NCBI GenBank assembly: GCA_009192285.1
Contig: WBVU01000022.1
Coordinates: 434,001-498,000 of the forward strand
DNA: 64,000 nt
Direction of reading: 5' to 3'
Source: Morchella semilibera
Lineage: Eukaryota > Ascomycota > Pezizomycetes > Pezizales > Morchellaceae
Made by a program: the position numbers and the translations under genes. Under the pieces are notes generated by a model that saw only the letters and a program-made list of their open reading frames with translations, made no database searches and had not been told where the DNA came from. Positions 11,149-24,178 of the stretch are shown here, piece after piece. The stretch's first letter is position 1; every line of letters starts with the position of its first letter.

Positions 11149-13627
11149 ATGTCTATGGATCCCGTAACTGAGCTTCAGCACCTGAAGTTCACACCAAGGA
11201 CTTCAGCATGGAAGCACATGCAACAGTTTGAGAGATTGTGCGCGTTGGCATATCCACGAGCTTCTGATGCTGGGAAATGGTACGTTCATTTTTTGCCTAG
11301 TTCAAGCATATATTAGGATTTGTCTTGAGATCACTTCGAGAGAAAAGCCACTATTTGCTGTTATCTTATTTTTGGAGTGGGCTTATTTTCTAACTTGACT
11401 CGAATTTTGCTGCAGGAGCTTATTCGTGAAGACTATTGACACGACAAATGTGTGGGGCAGTGGGAGGGGGATGACGCCTGGAAGATGGCTTATGGAGTTG
11501 AGTAAGTAGACCCCTGCTAATGATCTGCCTACCCCATTCCCATTGGTTGCTTTTTTTTTCCTTTTCTTTTTTTCCTGTGGCCGGCGCCTAGTTGGCAACG
11601 ATACCCAACTCAGTGACCGGCCCACCCTAACTACTTATTCACCCTAACTACTTATTAAATATCCCCCCCCCATTCTAACATGTTCATAGGTGAGGACTGG
11701 CTACGGAAGAACCGACACTGCTCTGAACCAAACTGCAACGAGTGTAAGTTATTATCCTATCTTATCCCATCCTACCCCACCCTACATGTTCATTTAACCT
11801 GCCCTGCCCTATACCATTCTTCCCTTCTATTCTCTAATCCACTTTCCCTCTTCTTGTGCTCACATTACTTGTTCAGGCAAAAACGACACCATGTCTTTTG
11901 ATTATCTCAAGAATGCCTTCCTTGACCGTTGGGGTGCGCCGGCATCACCACACGGTAAGCTCCGCCAGCCTACTCGGTCCCACTCAATGCCCCCACCATC
12001 CGAGTCGGACGGTGACCCGGGCGAGATTTTGACCCCGTCTGATATTGTCTCCAATGCTCTTGTCCCAAGAGGGAGCCATTACCCACCTTCTGCTCCCACA
12101 CCTCCAAACGAACCTGTAAACGAGCGTGAGCGCCTCGTACAGGAGACAAAAACCTCTATTGCTATCAACCCTGCTCCCGGGAGTGGTGGTGGCCAAATTG
12201 TGTTGTCTATCTCAGACACCAACAAGCCCCGACGAAAGAAGAAGGATGGCAGCAGGAACATCGACTCCCGCAACTCACACCGTGGACACTACGGAAGTCA
12301 CGACATGGACCCCCCGTTAGACTCCCCTCATGACTGGGAGCGCGAGGAGCAAGAGCGCGAACGTGAACAACAGGAAGCAAGGGAGAGAGAAGAGTATGAG
12401 GAGATAGAGAGACAAAGAATAATGGAGCGGGAAATGCAGATGCAGCGCGAGCGAGAAATGCAGATACAACGTGAACGAGAGATCCAGATGCAGCGCGAGC
12501 GGGAGATGCGTGAGCGGGAGATGCGCGAACGTGAGATGCAGCGCGAGCGGGACATGCAGCGCGAGCGGGACATGCAGCGTGAACGGGAAGTTGACATGCA
12601 GCGACGAAGACGTGAGAAGGAGATTCATGTCGTCGAAGTCGAGCCCGCACCAATGGAGCTTGTTCGCCAGGGGTCTGTCTCCAGCGAAGGGTCTCACAAG
12701 AACAACGAGCAAGCCCTTGTTGAGATCCCCCCATCTGAGGTTGAGGAATCCACGATCGCTGGAAGTGAGACCGGTCTTGGAGGCGCCATGGCCGTGGCTC
12801 CTCCTTTGAGGCCCCGGTTGTTAGAAGGAAAGGTCTGCGCTATCACTGGGGCATCACGAGGTATCGGACGTGCTATCGCCCTCGGATTCGCCAAGGAGGG
12901 TGCCCACATTGTTGCACACTATTGGGGAACTAAAAGTGACCCTGCGAATGAGGAGATCGTTTCTCTCTGCGTTGAGATCCGTGGTATGGGCCAGGGCTGT
13001 ACTATCGTCTTTGGAGATATCTCGGACCCTAGAACCAGCGACAACATCATCAAGAGGGCTGTTGAGACCTACGGAAGGCTTGATGTAGCTGTCGGTAACG
13101 CTGGTATGTGTTGGTACCGTGACTTCCTTGACGTTACCCCTGAGCTGCTCCGTCGCCACGTCGACGTCAACCTCAACGGAAACTTCTACTTTGTCCAGGC
13201 CTGCGCGCGCCAATTCAAAGCCCAGTTCCACGAACTCCCCGTTGATCCCCGCCCTGATCCCATGCCTGATTATTCATTGATCTTCCTGTCTGCAGCCGGT
13301 GCCCACTCCGGAAATGGTCATCAATCCCACTACAACCCTACTGCTGCTGGGTTGGTCAGTTTGATGCAGTCTACTGCTGTATCATTGGGTCCTTATGGTG
13401 TTCGATGCAACGCCTTGTTGCCTGGTGTGATCCAGACCAAGATGAACAGGGAAGAGCTCACAGACATGGAGAAGAGAGGACGATTGGAGAAGAAAGTCCC
13501 CCTTGGAAGGTTGGGAGTTCCCAGCGATGTTGTGGGCCCGGCGGTATGGCTTGCTGGTGAGGGCGCGAAGTATGTCAGTGGCGCGCAGATTGTCGTTGAT
13601 GGTGGTGCGTTTGTTAACAACTACTAA
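11149..13627 (+). CDS. Fusion protein: unknown N-terminus, charged helix, SDR domain lacking catalytic Lys
   Basis: Four exons (11149-11279, 11416-11501, 11690-11743, 11877-13627) join in phase through canonical GT-AG introns of 136, 188 and 133 bp, giving 673 residues. Residues 1 to about 115 form a compact unknown region with a CSEPNCNEC cluster. A polar linker follows, then about residues 245-340 form a continuous Arg/Glu/Met/Gln repeat (REREMQ-type), likely a long helix or coiled coil. From about 405 to the end is a classical short-chain dehydrogenase: TGASRGIG nucleotide loop, VGNAG, LSAAGAHS with the catalytic Ser region, Tyr576, and the C-terminal SGAQIVVDGG. The YxxxK motif reads YNPTA: position 580, normally Lys, is Ala (codon 13343-13345). 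An NAD(P)-binding fold is likely; catalysis is doubtful. Pathway unknown. Confidence 0.85.
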
Positions 13628-16290
13628 GTGTAGTGGGTGGTGCATGTGATGTAATGTGATGTTTTTTTTCCTATTCATTTTCTATGTTTATCGTTGAGAA
13701 AGGTTAGGATGCGGACTTTCCTTATAGTTTGGGGCATTGTTTTGGACTCATTTTTGGGGCATCATTCCTTTTACATCTCTTTATATATATGGCATGGCAT
13801 CACGTTTTTCTTCTATAGGGGTTTACTTTTTTTTTATGTTGGTTGGGATGAGGGGGTTGGGTTAAATTAAAATCTTTATGAATAAATGTGATAAACGGCA
13901 ATAACGGGCTTCGATTATCTTTTTGTGAGGTCTCAAGCGGGACGAGTGAAAAACCGGAGTGACCAGGACATCTTCATGAGATCTCACCTCATGGTGGCTG
14001 CTTTAACCAATTGCAGCTAGTCATTGCGAGTGATTTCCTATGATTTCGGTTTGCCGTGGTTTTTTTTTTTTTTGTTTAATTGTTAATTGTATGCCTTCTG
14101 GCTATGACAATATCATACTACCCCAGAACTCCCTGCTTCCGCCGCCAGCATCAAGACAAAAGGAAAATGGTAAAGACAAAAGAAAACTAGTATAGTATCA
14201 TGCTCCACTCCACTTCTCCGTCTTACAGTCACTCTTTCTGGTTTGCCGTGATACCGTTGAGGGTGATGCTATCAGTTCTTCCAATATAGTTCCTCCTAAC
14301 CCGAGCAGTACAGTCATGACGGCCGATTTCCGTGCTGGGACTCTAATCGTTTTCTTAAAGTTGGCCACCGACAAGTGGCTACCCCGGCCTTCTAATTATA
14401 AAGGTGTAGGTTTGAGGGTTCCTAAACTACGCCATATATCGCTAAAACACACGGTAGATTGCTCCCCAAAGTATGATACCTTTGGCTCCACAAGGCCGTT
14501 AATCGAACTCTCACTTGTCCCTTTTCTTTCCATAGCTCAAAGCAGCGAGCTCTAAGTTTCAATTAATGGGCTTTGGGAGTGTTTTGATCTCAATCGGGGG
14601 GACTTCTAGCAACTCTGCTCCACCTAGGCCTTCATTCTCTAATCACACCCTATTCCATATTTAATTCAAGGTCTGGTTGAGAAAGCCTCTAGAGGGAGAT
14701 ATGATGTAACCGGTTGTTTGGGTTTTGGCGGTATATGAACTAGACGTTGTGATGACATAAGAGGAGCTATATTTAAAGGGACAGCGCCACCCCTTAGCCG
14801 AGCTTCTCACGCCAAGAACTAGTATAAGGTAAATACATGTAACTTAACCCTAATGTGCGAACCCTATCCCGAAACCGCGGAGTGGCAAACTCCTTGGAGG
14901 TGCTCACCACGGAAAACAAGGAGAGGCCGCAGGTTTATCGACCTGCCTCGACCTGCCTCAGCCCCCACTACCTCCTCTCCCCCTCCAGTGCAACTTCTTC
15001 CTTCCTCATGCTCTTCCAAAGGTCAGGTCACGTAATGTCACTCGGTATTCCCCCCTTCATTGTATGTGGGACTTCATTAATTTGACGTACTACGGGTGTA
15101 GGGGTAAGTCTAGCGACACTAGCCGTGGTTGCACTAGCTTTCACTATCAATAGACTTATCCCTACGCCTGTAGTACTTGAATATAGGAGAGATTTCCTAT
15201 ATATCCATGTGTATACCGGACATATACATGTAATCCCAGGCCATTGATTGCCTGTGCTTGGAAGCAACACACACTACAACATAAGCGAACTTCCCATGTT
15301 TGTTTAACGAGGCCCGTCTTGCAAATCAAGCACCCATATAACGTGTTTCACCGGGGGAGAGGTCGTCACCGGGAAAGCAATCAAGGGTGACAATGGGATG
15401 ACCTAAAGTTGCTGAAGAAAGTCGAGTTTATATACAGTTACAGTAACAAGCAGCCAGAAGTGTTATTTAGATGTCTCCCAACTACTTTTGACATAATTTA
15501 CCTCTATCTAGCAAAGATATGGCTTTAGAGGGGGCTCTGAATTGGTTTGGGAGCGTAAAATTGATCGACTTTACCAAATTTTGGCTTATATTCACTATAT
15601 AACCCCAGGATTCGGGAAGGCGCACTAGGTTCGCTTACTTTCCTAGTGATGATCGCTTTCCCGTTGTAATAGAAGAGTTTGTTGCGGGGTGCGCACTATT
15701 ACCTGTACTCACCAGTAGGTTAGATTGAGTTAGCTTTGTGAGAAAAGAAAGCATAAGTTCAACAAGTGAGGTGTTTCAGTATGGTTTGGGCAGCGAGATA
15801 GTCTAGATTTTACAGCTTATCGTCCGTAGCATAGCACTTCTTAATTTGTACTGTCTATCCACTTTATTCTGGCCCGTTTTTTTAGGAGGGGAATAGGATT
15901 TATGCCTGCTTTAGATCGTTATTGCGGGGATACATAATGCAGACTTCGCAGCAAATTCTTTTATTGGGATGGCGGTTGCCCAAAAAATCTATCAAGCCCA
16001 ATCAAAGACAACATGGCTAGTCTGTTCTACCCGCCACCTTATGGTTTATGATTAAGTCATTAATAGCACTTGCCACTTTTCAACACCGCGGCGACAATAA
16101 CCTTCATATTTCAAACACGTTGAATTCAGGAAACCAAAGCTCAAAGATGACGCTGATTTTATTCTACATGGAGTCTCTTCTCGTTGTTTTGTTTTTTTAC
16201 TTATACATACGCAATCTCCATAAGAACCCACTATTTTCGCTGTGTTGAGAAGACACCTATCTATAGTGCCTGTCCCCTCCTGCCGCCATC
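13628..16290. other. Intergenic region with one foldback element
   Basis: Begins with the T-rich 3' flank of the SDR gene. Two TACATGTA copies (14834, 15225) and a foldback at 15087-15176 are the only structures I can support. Short frames at 14.3, 14.9 and 16.0 kb lack family resemblance. Confidence 0.55.
15087..15176. repeat. Foldback element, 26-bp arms
   Basis: Arms 15087-15112 and 15151-15176 are reverse complements over 26 bp with three mismatches, all transitions (two G/A and one T/C). The 38-bp loop repeats CACTAGC. It resembles a small non-autonomous foldback or MITE remnant. Confidence 0.7.
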
Positions 16291-18387
16291 ATGTATAGGG
16301 ACCCAAACCTAAAACAAAATCCAAGTTTAGCCCATCACCCAAACGCAGGCCCCCCAAATCCGAGTTATATTCAATACCCCGGTTTCTCGCTCTATACTAT
16401 TCCAATGAAGTACACTGGCTGGTCACCCATCGATAGTGAAAGCTATAGCGCCCATGCATTCCATAAAATGCTTGATGAAATAACGAACACCCTATCGCCA
16501 TGGAATTGGAATTCGATCGAGCTGTTGAACGCAACCAAAGAAGACGATAGTTCAACCCCAGTTCTCCTCATCACCGTATTTCCCGAAGAAAAACCAAACC
16601 TCCAGCTGATTTATAAGGCGCTTCAAGGCTACCCTGACCTGCTCCAAGCTGAGTTGATGGTGAAAATTGGCCCCGGCCCAAAGAGACAGCATGGTCCAGT
16701 GGGATGCGGGTCGTCCCTGTCACTGTCTAAAAACCCCTTGGCCATCGGCTGCCTTGGAGGTTTCCTTAGACTTGGTGATAAGATCATTGGGACCACATGT
16801 TATCATTGTATTCATGGTGGACCTGTTGCCTCTACGGCTATTACAGATGTCCCGGATAAGCCGAAAACTGAAATTCTCAAGATCCCGGAAGATCGGAATG
16901 ACTTCAATATGGTGGACATTCTGAATTTTCATAGACGCATGCGTGAACAGAGACTCCAGGCTAACCGGAGGGCCACGGATAGCCCGAATAACTCGGGTCA
17001 CCAGAATATCTCAGACAAACAAAACACCCCGGATAATCCTGATACCCAGAATGTCCCAAATACCCAGAATGTCCCAAATACCCAGAATGTCCCGAATGGC
17101 CAGAGCGTCCTAAATGACCAGCAAGCCCCGAATAAGTTGATCCTCCCGACTAGGTCGGCCCTCCAGACGACCGGGGTTCCCCGAGTGGCCGGGTCCCGGG
17201 TACCCAGGTGCCAGATACCAGTATGCACTCAAATCAGTCGGATGCCAAGAAGGCCCCGACTATCCGGGGAAAGACTACTGCTGAGATATACCTTATGAAT
17301 CCGGCTATGGGAATTTACGAAAAACTGCTCTCAAAGATTTAGAGACAGCTAAGAAAGAAATGGAAGAATATAGACAGCATTGTTTAGAAAACGACCTGAT
17401 GCCAGAGGAACTCGAAAGGCTTGAGAACGAGGTAGAGCGCAACGAGGATATAGTGGCGAAAATACGTAGACGGAATCTACTCGGGAGGCTCCTACACGAT
17501 TGTGGAAGGGTACACATAACAGAGTGGAATGGTCGCAGAACGTGTGTCGATTGGGCTGTTTTCACTATTGACCGTAGGAGACAGATCGTACAGCCGATTA
17601 ATACTATTCGACTCTCTGACATCACTCCTTACCACGAAAACACTTGTACAGTAAAAGAGTTTCACAATTTTGGAGACCTCGCACAGCAGGGCGGATTGGA
17701 TGTCTGGAAATATGGGTTCAGACTCAAGAGCAGCACTAGAGGAAAAATCAACGGTGTTTGCAGTAGAATCTACTTGGGCCCGGTGGACTCTATACGGAGG
17801 CTACCACGCGTCAGTAAATCATATTCCGACGAGATATGTATCCTTGGAGATCAGGGACAGAAGTTCTCCATCAGTGGTGATAGTGGCGCTTGGGTAGTGG
17901 GGATCGAAAAACGAGGTGCTAGGCTACGTGTTAGCTGGTGTGGAGGATGAGGCTCCTTTTAGGTCTTATATGACGGATATACGCCTCTTGTTAAACGGAC
18001 TGCGGTCTGTTTCTGGGATTGTTGCTGAGATGCCTCTGTAACGCCACCCCACCCTGTGGGGTATTTGAGCTAACGTTTAACAGACCAACTGCAGAAAAGG
18101 TGGATCCGCCTCCACTACAGGACCCAACATACCGGATCCTTAGGTCCATGAGATATAATGTCAATTGCTATGGGGTCGAGAGAGCAGTACAATTGCCTGC
18201 AATGCATATCCGGCAGATTCAAGAGCAGCAGAGACAAGCCTTGCGGGCGAAACAGATACAGGAGTGGCAGGCGCAGAGGATGAATGTGGAAGAGAAGGAG
18301 ACACAAGAGAGGCAAGTTTTGGTGAAACAGGAGAATGGACAAGGGTATTGTGATATCTATTACTACCTTTTAGGTTACGAATGCTAA
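16291..18387 (+). pseudogene. Trypsin-like serine protease gene broken by several frame changes
   Basis: The chymotrypsin-fold triad is spread over different frames. Frame 1 (16291 to about 17160) carries the His region GTTCYHCIHGG, a linker with an 18-bp repeat coding NVPNTQ (17041-17100), and polar sequence. Coding-like sequence then continues in frame 3 (TTAEIYLMNPAMGIYEKL), moves to frame 2 near 17335 (EEYRQHCLEND, then DWAVFTI with the likely Asp, then SGDSGAWV with the likely Ser), and near 17895 returns to frame 3 for the end of the fold (EVLGYVLAGVEDEAPF) to TAA 18039-18041. A further coding-like stretch in frame 1 (RPTAEKVDPPPLQDP, then a Gln/Glu-rich helix) reaches 18387 and may be the original C-terminus. 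No intron of normal size explains the switches. Function if intact: peptidase. I call it a decayed gene; sequencing indels are the alternative. Confidence 0.65.
17041..17100 (+). repeat. 18-bp in-frame tandem repeat (NVPNTQ)
   Basis: The unit AATGTCCCAAATACCCAG repeats about three times with a diverged last copy. It codes NVPNTQ in the linker of the protease-like gene. Confidence 0.7.
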
Positions 18388-19207
18388 TGTTAGTTCCCCG
18401 AGTTCTGTTAGGCTAAAAAGGCCTCGAGAGCCTTAGTACTCAGAATGAGTGTACGGGGCGACTTCTAGTAAAGATGGGCTATGGAAAACTTGGTTATCGC
18501 TATTAAGTATCCGGTTTTACCGTGGCTTTTTGTTGAGCGGAACCTATTTGGAGTATAAAAGAGAGGAAGGGGGGGGGGGGGTAATCGTCCTACACACATA
18601 CCTAGGCTTTCAGCATGGAATTTTTGTAATGAGAATCAATCCTGATATCAGCTTGAAGCGAAATTGGGAGCATCAGACATAGGTTAGGTCTAGTAGGGCT
18701 TGTGGTAGCTCACTGTACCTTTTTGTTTAATTCATCAAATGCAGGTCTGAATGCTTCTTTGTCAGGATCACTTTATTTCTATATATACTCGGAGGGGAAG
18801 TATACGTAGTAGCGGGAAGAGTAGCGCCAAGCCACTCCACAAGTAATACTGGGCATCTTGGCACTAAGAATATCCATTTTCGAGTGAGAAACTGTGAAAA
18901 GGCACAAACGATCGCGATTGTATTCAAAGTATGGTAACATTTTAACTACATAAGATAAGCCTTACTTTGAGGTGCCATGAATTAGGCCGCCGGACTAGCG
19001 AATCATAACTAACGAATTTTACCTAGGACTCAGTCAATCTATCTTAAATTTTCTTTGTGGTGGTTTACCCATTTGGACACTGCCTACAATTAAAGTTGCC
19101 GTTACAGTATAGTACCTGATCACCTGAGAGCTCTTTAAATAAATAAGCGCACAAAATCTAGTAAAACCATTTTACGCTTGAATAATCTCCTCTTGCCCGA
19201 ACCAAGG

Positions 19208-19293
19208 TTCAAGTACTTGGGGTGAGATTAAGTATTGTCCCAACCACGCATGCTATCGCGAGAGACAACACTTAATTCCACCGCAAGTACATG
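19208..19293. repeat. Palindromic dispersed repeat
   Basis: Two inverted arms, about 19209-19240 and 19258-19293, share AGTACTTG.GGTG..ATTAAG and .TTGTC. The right arm in reverse complement is nearly identical to 6900-6942. A GCATGC centre separates the arms. Confidence 0.65.
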
Positions 19294-22200
19294 TATATAA
19301 GTATTTTCCGCACTTTTCACCTCCCGGACTACCATAACAGGTCGGGCCGAAAAGTCCGGCCCGCCGCGCCCCCCCCCCCCCCCAGGAAATCGGCAAACAT
19401 ATTTCCAGGGTAAGGCACGTGTGGCTGACGTGACGTCGTCCGTCCCACGTTTGGCGCTCGGCACTTCCGGATAAACGCCAGATCTACAGGACCGAAATTA
19501 AAAACCTGGTATCAATCCTTGAACGAAACTTATAAAACGCCAGATTTCTGATTGATTGCTGTTGAATATTCCAGAAAGGGGTAAGTAGCTGGCTGGCTGG
19601 CTTGCACGATTCACGGCTTGTCACTCGGTTATCTTTTCCGATACTTGTCTCGGCGACCGGCTGCACAAGCAGCCGAAGTTGCCTTTTGATTTTTATGGGA
19701 AGAGTGACAATGACCAAATAAGGAAATTTCAACGTCTTGTGTGACGAACCACTTGGGCTTATGAAGTATCGATCAATCAATCAACCACTTGGACTTTTGA
19801 GTCGTCCTAGATATCGATAACGAAATACAGAACGTTTCAGCTCTGGGGGTAACCATGTGCATAGAGTCATAACTCCAGAGAATTGTTTTCAAATGTGCTA
19901 TTTGCTAGTCCAAGATACAAGTGGCTGTCCATGTTCGTTTTGGAGGTCTATCTCCAGCCTCACTTATGGCTGGCAGGTCATCTGCGTAAACTCCCCAATG
20001 TCATGATGACCGAGGTACTAAGTTGATATTAATTAGCATTTGCATTATCGCTAGTTGAACAATCCTAACAGACCGCTGCCCATGGTCTTCCCTTTTCTCT
20101 AAAAGAATTACCTCGACCGAAAGCACTGCTCTCCGAAAACTCTATATCGACTGTGGATGTTAATGGAACGGGTTTCTTCCCTATAGTACCGGACTCCCCG
20201 GGAAATCTAGGGAAATAAAGAATTTACTATGTCACTCAGTATATCGTCCAGAAATTCCAATCCCAGCCCTTTCCACCACCATGTTAACTTACGCCCTTTC
20301 CCCCAATGAATAGTGGTACCCCATAGAACTGCCTTATTTTCTCTAGTACAATGTATATCAAGCATCTGTCCTATCAACCAGAGCAAACAAGTTATTGATA
20401 CCCGCCCCGCGAACGCGGGCACGACAGCATAAATGGCCCGAGCATCACCCCAAACTGACTGGCTGGATCCGGAAAATAGGGCCGGTTCTCTCTCCTCGAT
20501 CATGTTTATCCTCAACCCCACAGGGTGCTCAATCTTGGGCTGGCTGGCCACTACATGTACATATACGCGGTAAGCCGCATGAATCTCCGGCTGTGATACC
20601 ACTTGATACAAGATGTGTACCACCTAGTACAAAGATCTGCCCTGAAGGAATCAATTTGCTAAGAAACATACCTACCCTTCCGTCCCCAAGATCTGTCCGT
20701 AACCGGATACCGGATGGGTGATCGGTGCAAAGCTGGTACTACGTATATGATGACTGTGTTCTAGAATTTCAACCCCTCAAGTCCCCCACCTTTTCCCCAG
20801 AGTGACTACCATGATGGTCATGTGTTTGTCTAGAATACCACTCGCTGTAAAATTGCATTCTCGATTCATATACAAGATTTTTCGCAGGGCGAACTCGCAT
20901 TGACCAGCCACACACCCCACTTCTTGCTTGCCGTGGAGTACCTGCTTATTTTACCTTATGAATTCGTAAAAAATTATTCCCGCGGTAATAACCTGATGAT
21001 CATGTCTAGCTTCTACGATCTAAATACTCGCCCTCTCCGCCTGGTCCGGGCCGTACTCTTACTAGATGCTGTACCAAGGCACCTCTAATAGAAACAAGGT
21101 GTGTCTGATGTCCCTTCCAAAAAACACTTTGCAGGAGAGATGGTATAGTTTAAAAAACGATAGTCTAGAAGTCTTCCTCTTCCGACCTTGAGAAGTGTGC
21201 TGGACGGTCCGTCTGGCCCTCTAGTATACTGATCTACCATGTAAGGCCCTGTCTAAGAAAGAAAACTACAGCCTGTACTCCCAAACTGGGCTAATCCGAT
21301 GGTAGGCACACCACTGCAGCATATGTGGTTAATAGCAGGGGTAAATAATCTTCCGAGACGGCATGTATGTAGGTAAGGATATGGAAGAGAGGGTACTTAC
21401 GTATGCTCATGTAATGTAGGGTATAGCTAGTCACCCCTGCAGCTGTAGAAACAGGTACTTGGCAATTAGCTCTTTCAACCGTGCTTTATACAACCACATA
21501 TCTCAACAGCACTATTCCCCTATTTTTCTTTTTCTTTTCGGTATTGGCCCTGCCGACTGAGCTGGGGAGTAAGGGTATCCGGCGCGTGATTCCCCTATGA
21601 TCGGCAAGGTCCAGTACTTTCGGGGACCCTATGTTGCCTGATTCTGAGGATGCGGTCCGAGACCTGGCCTGAGGCTCGGGCTGGGTTTTACTTTACTTGC
21701 TTATGGCCCTTGAACCTCACAGGAGTGGACACATCGAGGCTACGCTTTCTCTTTGAGTACTAGGAATATACCAGCCAGGGCCTCGTAGAACCTTTCTGGT
21801 ATCTGGGTTAGCTGTCGGCTTTCGCAAAGCACATCCACGTCTACACGCTGGTAGCGTATATATTAAACAGTGCTGGTAAACAAACTGGGGAGACCAAGAA
21901 TTGAAACAGCTAGATATTAGGGCAGTAACCCGGAGGCAGCACCGTAGCGTTGGCCATGAGCTCTTATTTGAGACGTAAGCCTGCTTAGTTGGGCACCATA
22001 TATATGTGGGTATGGAATAAAGACTTTAAACCAGCTCATCCCTGCTCTGCCTCTTCCATTTTCGGTAGAAAAAAATGAAACTCATGTCGATCAAAGGGCC
22101 CAGTTTCAGACACACGGTCTTCCCTGTAAATTGGGATCGGCAGGCCAGAGGTCAACGTGACTTGCTCGAAGCCTAGCTACGAAAAGCCCCTGGTTTGTGG

Positions 22201-22454
22201 GGAAAGGTGCCCTAGAGGTAACATTTAGCGAAAGTTGGAAAAGAATTCAGTGGTTGAAACCATTGTGTAAGATTGCCCGAATTGAAGCTGGTCAGATACA
22301 GCAATGCTGTTAATGGATTCGGACATCATCGGACTCGGAAAAACTTCAACTCTCGTTAGTATTGAGCGGGATATTGCATACCGAAAGATAATACCCCCCT
22401 CCCCCTGGTAATCGTAGAACATACCTTTGTTCATTTAAAGATAGTATTGACAAG

Positions 22455-22499
22455 GCCCCGCATATATGCCCCGCAATGTGTTGCCTTACGATGCGGGGC
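22455..22499. repeat. Short hairpin, GCCCCGCAT arms
   Basis: GCCCCGCAT (22455-22463) and ATGCGGGGC (22491-22499) are perfect 9-bp inverted arms around a 27-bp loop. No neighbouring gene makes it an obvious terminator. Confidence 0.4.
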
Positions 22500-22947
22500 T
22501 AGTGTATTGAAAAGAGGGTAGGTACATCTGGGCGAGACCGTCGAGGAATAACCCCCGGGGAACTCGGGAAGTAACTTATGCCCTGAATATGAGTTGGGGA
22601 GATCATTACGGTTGTTGGAAGTGAGAGGAAGTCGATCTGATATGTTCTGAGAGAGTTCGTTGGCGTTTGGGTAGAGTAGATGTATGTATAGTACCTACAC
22701 AAGAAACATAAACGTTGGTCAAACAAGATCAATATATTGCCAGGGTGGTGGTGGTTGGTTACCCGACAAGATTTCTTCTAGAGTAGGGCAAGATCGGTCG
22801 TTTACCCCGGTATCACAAGATGATTTGGCTGAATTCGGTTCTAACCGAACCGGGATTGTGATTGGCCCCGAAGGGGGGGTAATAAATGTATGGGGCCGGG
22901 TGGCGCCCGGAGCTCGGCCCAAAGGCATAACATTGACAGGTTCCCCC

Positions 22948-23918
22948 TACATGTACGTACGGTACTCTCTACCAGGTTATGCAGCCGTCTTGGCTTACCG
23001 GGCTTCAAGCTACCAAGGTATGGTGAACAGTACTCTTTGAGTTCGATTTAAAGTATCAACGGTTTCAAAATCAAGTGACTGGCGTGGTAAATAAAAAATG
23101 TCATTCCCTAGTATGCCGAAATGTATCCGAGAAATCTTACGTTGTTGAATTCTTAGCAACGCAGTATATTGTTGAAAAACATATGTATTCTTTTACGATA
23201 TAGTCACTCACGTGCACATGGTGATGGAGAGAGGTAAGGAACTTTCATTGTATACATGTAGTGACAGTTGGTTTTCTGTAAGATATCCAATATGTACATG
23301 TAGTCAGGTGAGAGCCGCCGTTTCCTCAAGGCGTGGGTGCCTGGGTGATATGTAGAGTACATGTACATGTAGGTACATGTAGTTTAGAGTATATCATGGG
23401 TGCATGTAGATTAGACTCCTTGAATGTTCTTAAGCCGACCTGACCAAGATTCGTTCGCCTGTTCTTGCAACAGAGTTTAATCTACATGTACACAATTAAC
23501 TGCAAATACTTGCCGGAATACATGTACGTGTACACATATTCGTTCCTTTTTCTCAATCATTTTCTGATATCCAAAGGGGCGGGGAACAATGGGGTCAAGT
23601 ATTCGTGAGGACATTTCTATGTTTTTTATCGATATGCTTGTATCAAGAACGTTGTTGATATTTGGTGGTAAGAACTAGAATGCAGTCTTAGTGATGGAAG
23701 GCATGCCCTTGGCATAATTGGACCCTGGGGGTAGATTAAAAGTCGGCTCGGACAAACTTGATCATGGCAGCAGGGTTTCTCATTATATGTATTGCCGTTC
23801 TTCAATGTATTCACGGCTCCGTCGGCCGTCTATCCCGCTGGATCTGACCAGAGCTCTCAGTAAAAATGCTTTTCTTTTTTGCTTGGGTGCATGCATGTGG
23901 CTACTATCAGTACATGTA
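22948..23918. repeat. Cluster of nine TACATGTA palindromes
   Basis: Exact copies start at 22948, 23253, 23295, 23358, 23364 (overlapping the previous one), 23374, 23483, 23519 and 23911. The cluster ends about 370 bp upstream of the cellobiohydrolase ATG. Confidence 0.75.
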
Positions 23919-24170
23919 CATCTAGTACCTGCATATTGGATAGAAACATACCCTTGGCAGCAGCAGCTGCAGGTGCTTTGATATGTCCCATCTTCATACC
24001 CACACACATAGAGAGATCTATCTCAATACCAGATGAATACACGGATAATCGTTCCATCACATACTTACCCATGGAACTCTACTTCGATACAAGCATATTT
24101 GCGAGATTGGCTTGCGGAATTCGGTCCCTGAACCCGTGCTACCATCGAGATTCTGCCATGTTTCTTGAAG

Positions 24171-24178
24171 TATAAAGA
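24171..24178 (+). promoter_or_regulatory. Candidate TATA box of the GH7 gene
   Basis: TATAAAGA lies 116 bp before the ATG at 24287, a plausible TATA distance for a fungal gene. Assigned by position and sequence only. Confidence 0.4.

Noticed and set aside
12207-12809. Long frames on both strands over the SDR-fusion gene
   Set aside because: They arise from the simple codon repeat of the Arg/Glu/Met/Gln helix and are shadows of the real frame.
20207-20721. 138- and 108-residue frames on opposite strands
   Set aside because: The minus frame begins at GTG rather than ATG, neither has recognisable domains, and they overlap antisense.
22684-23040. 118-residue plus-strand frame
   Set aside because: It runs through TACATGTA and homopolymer sequence with no family resemblance or splice context.
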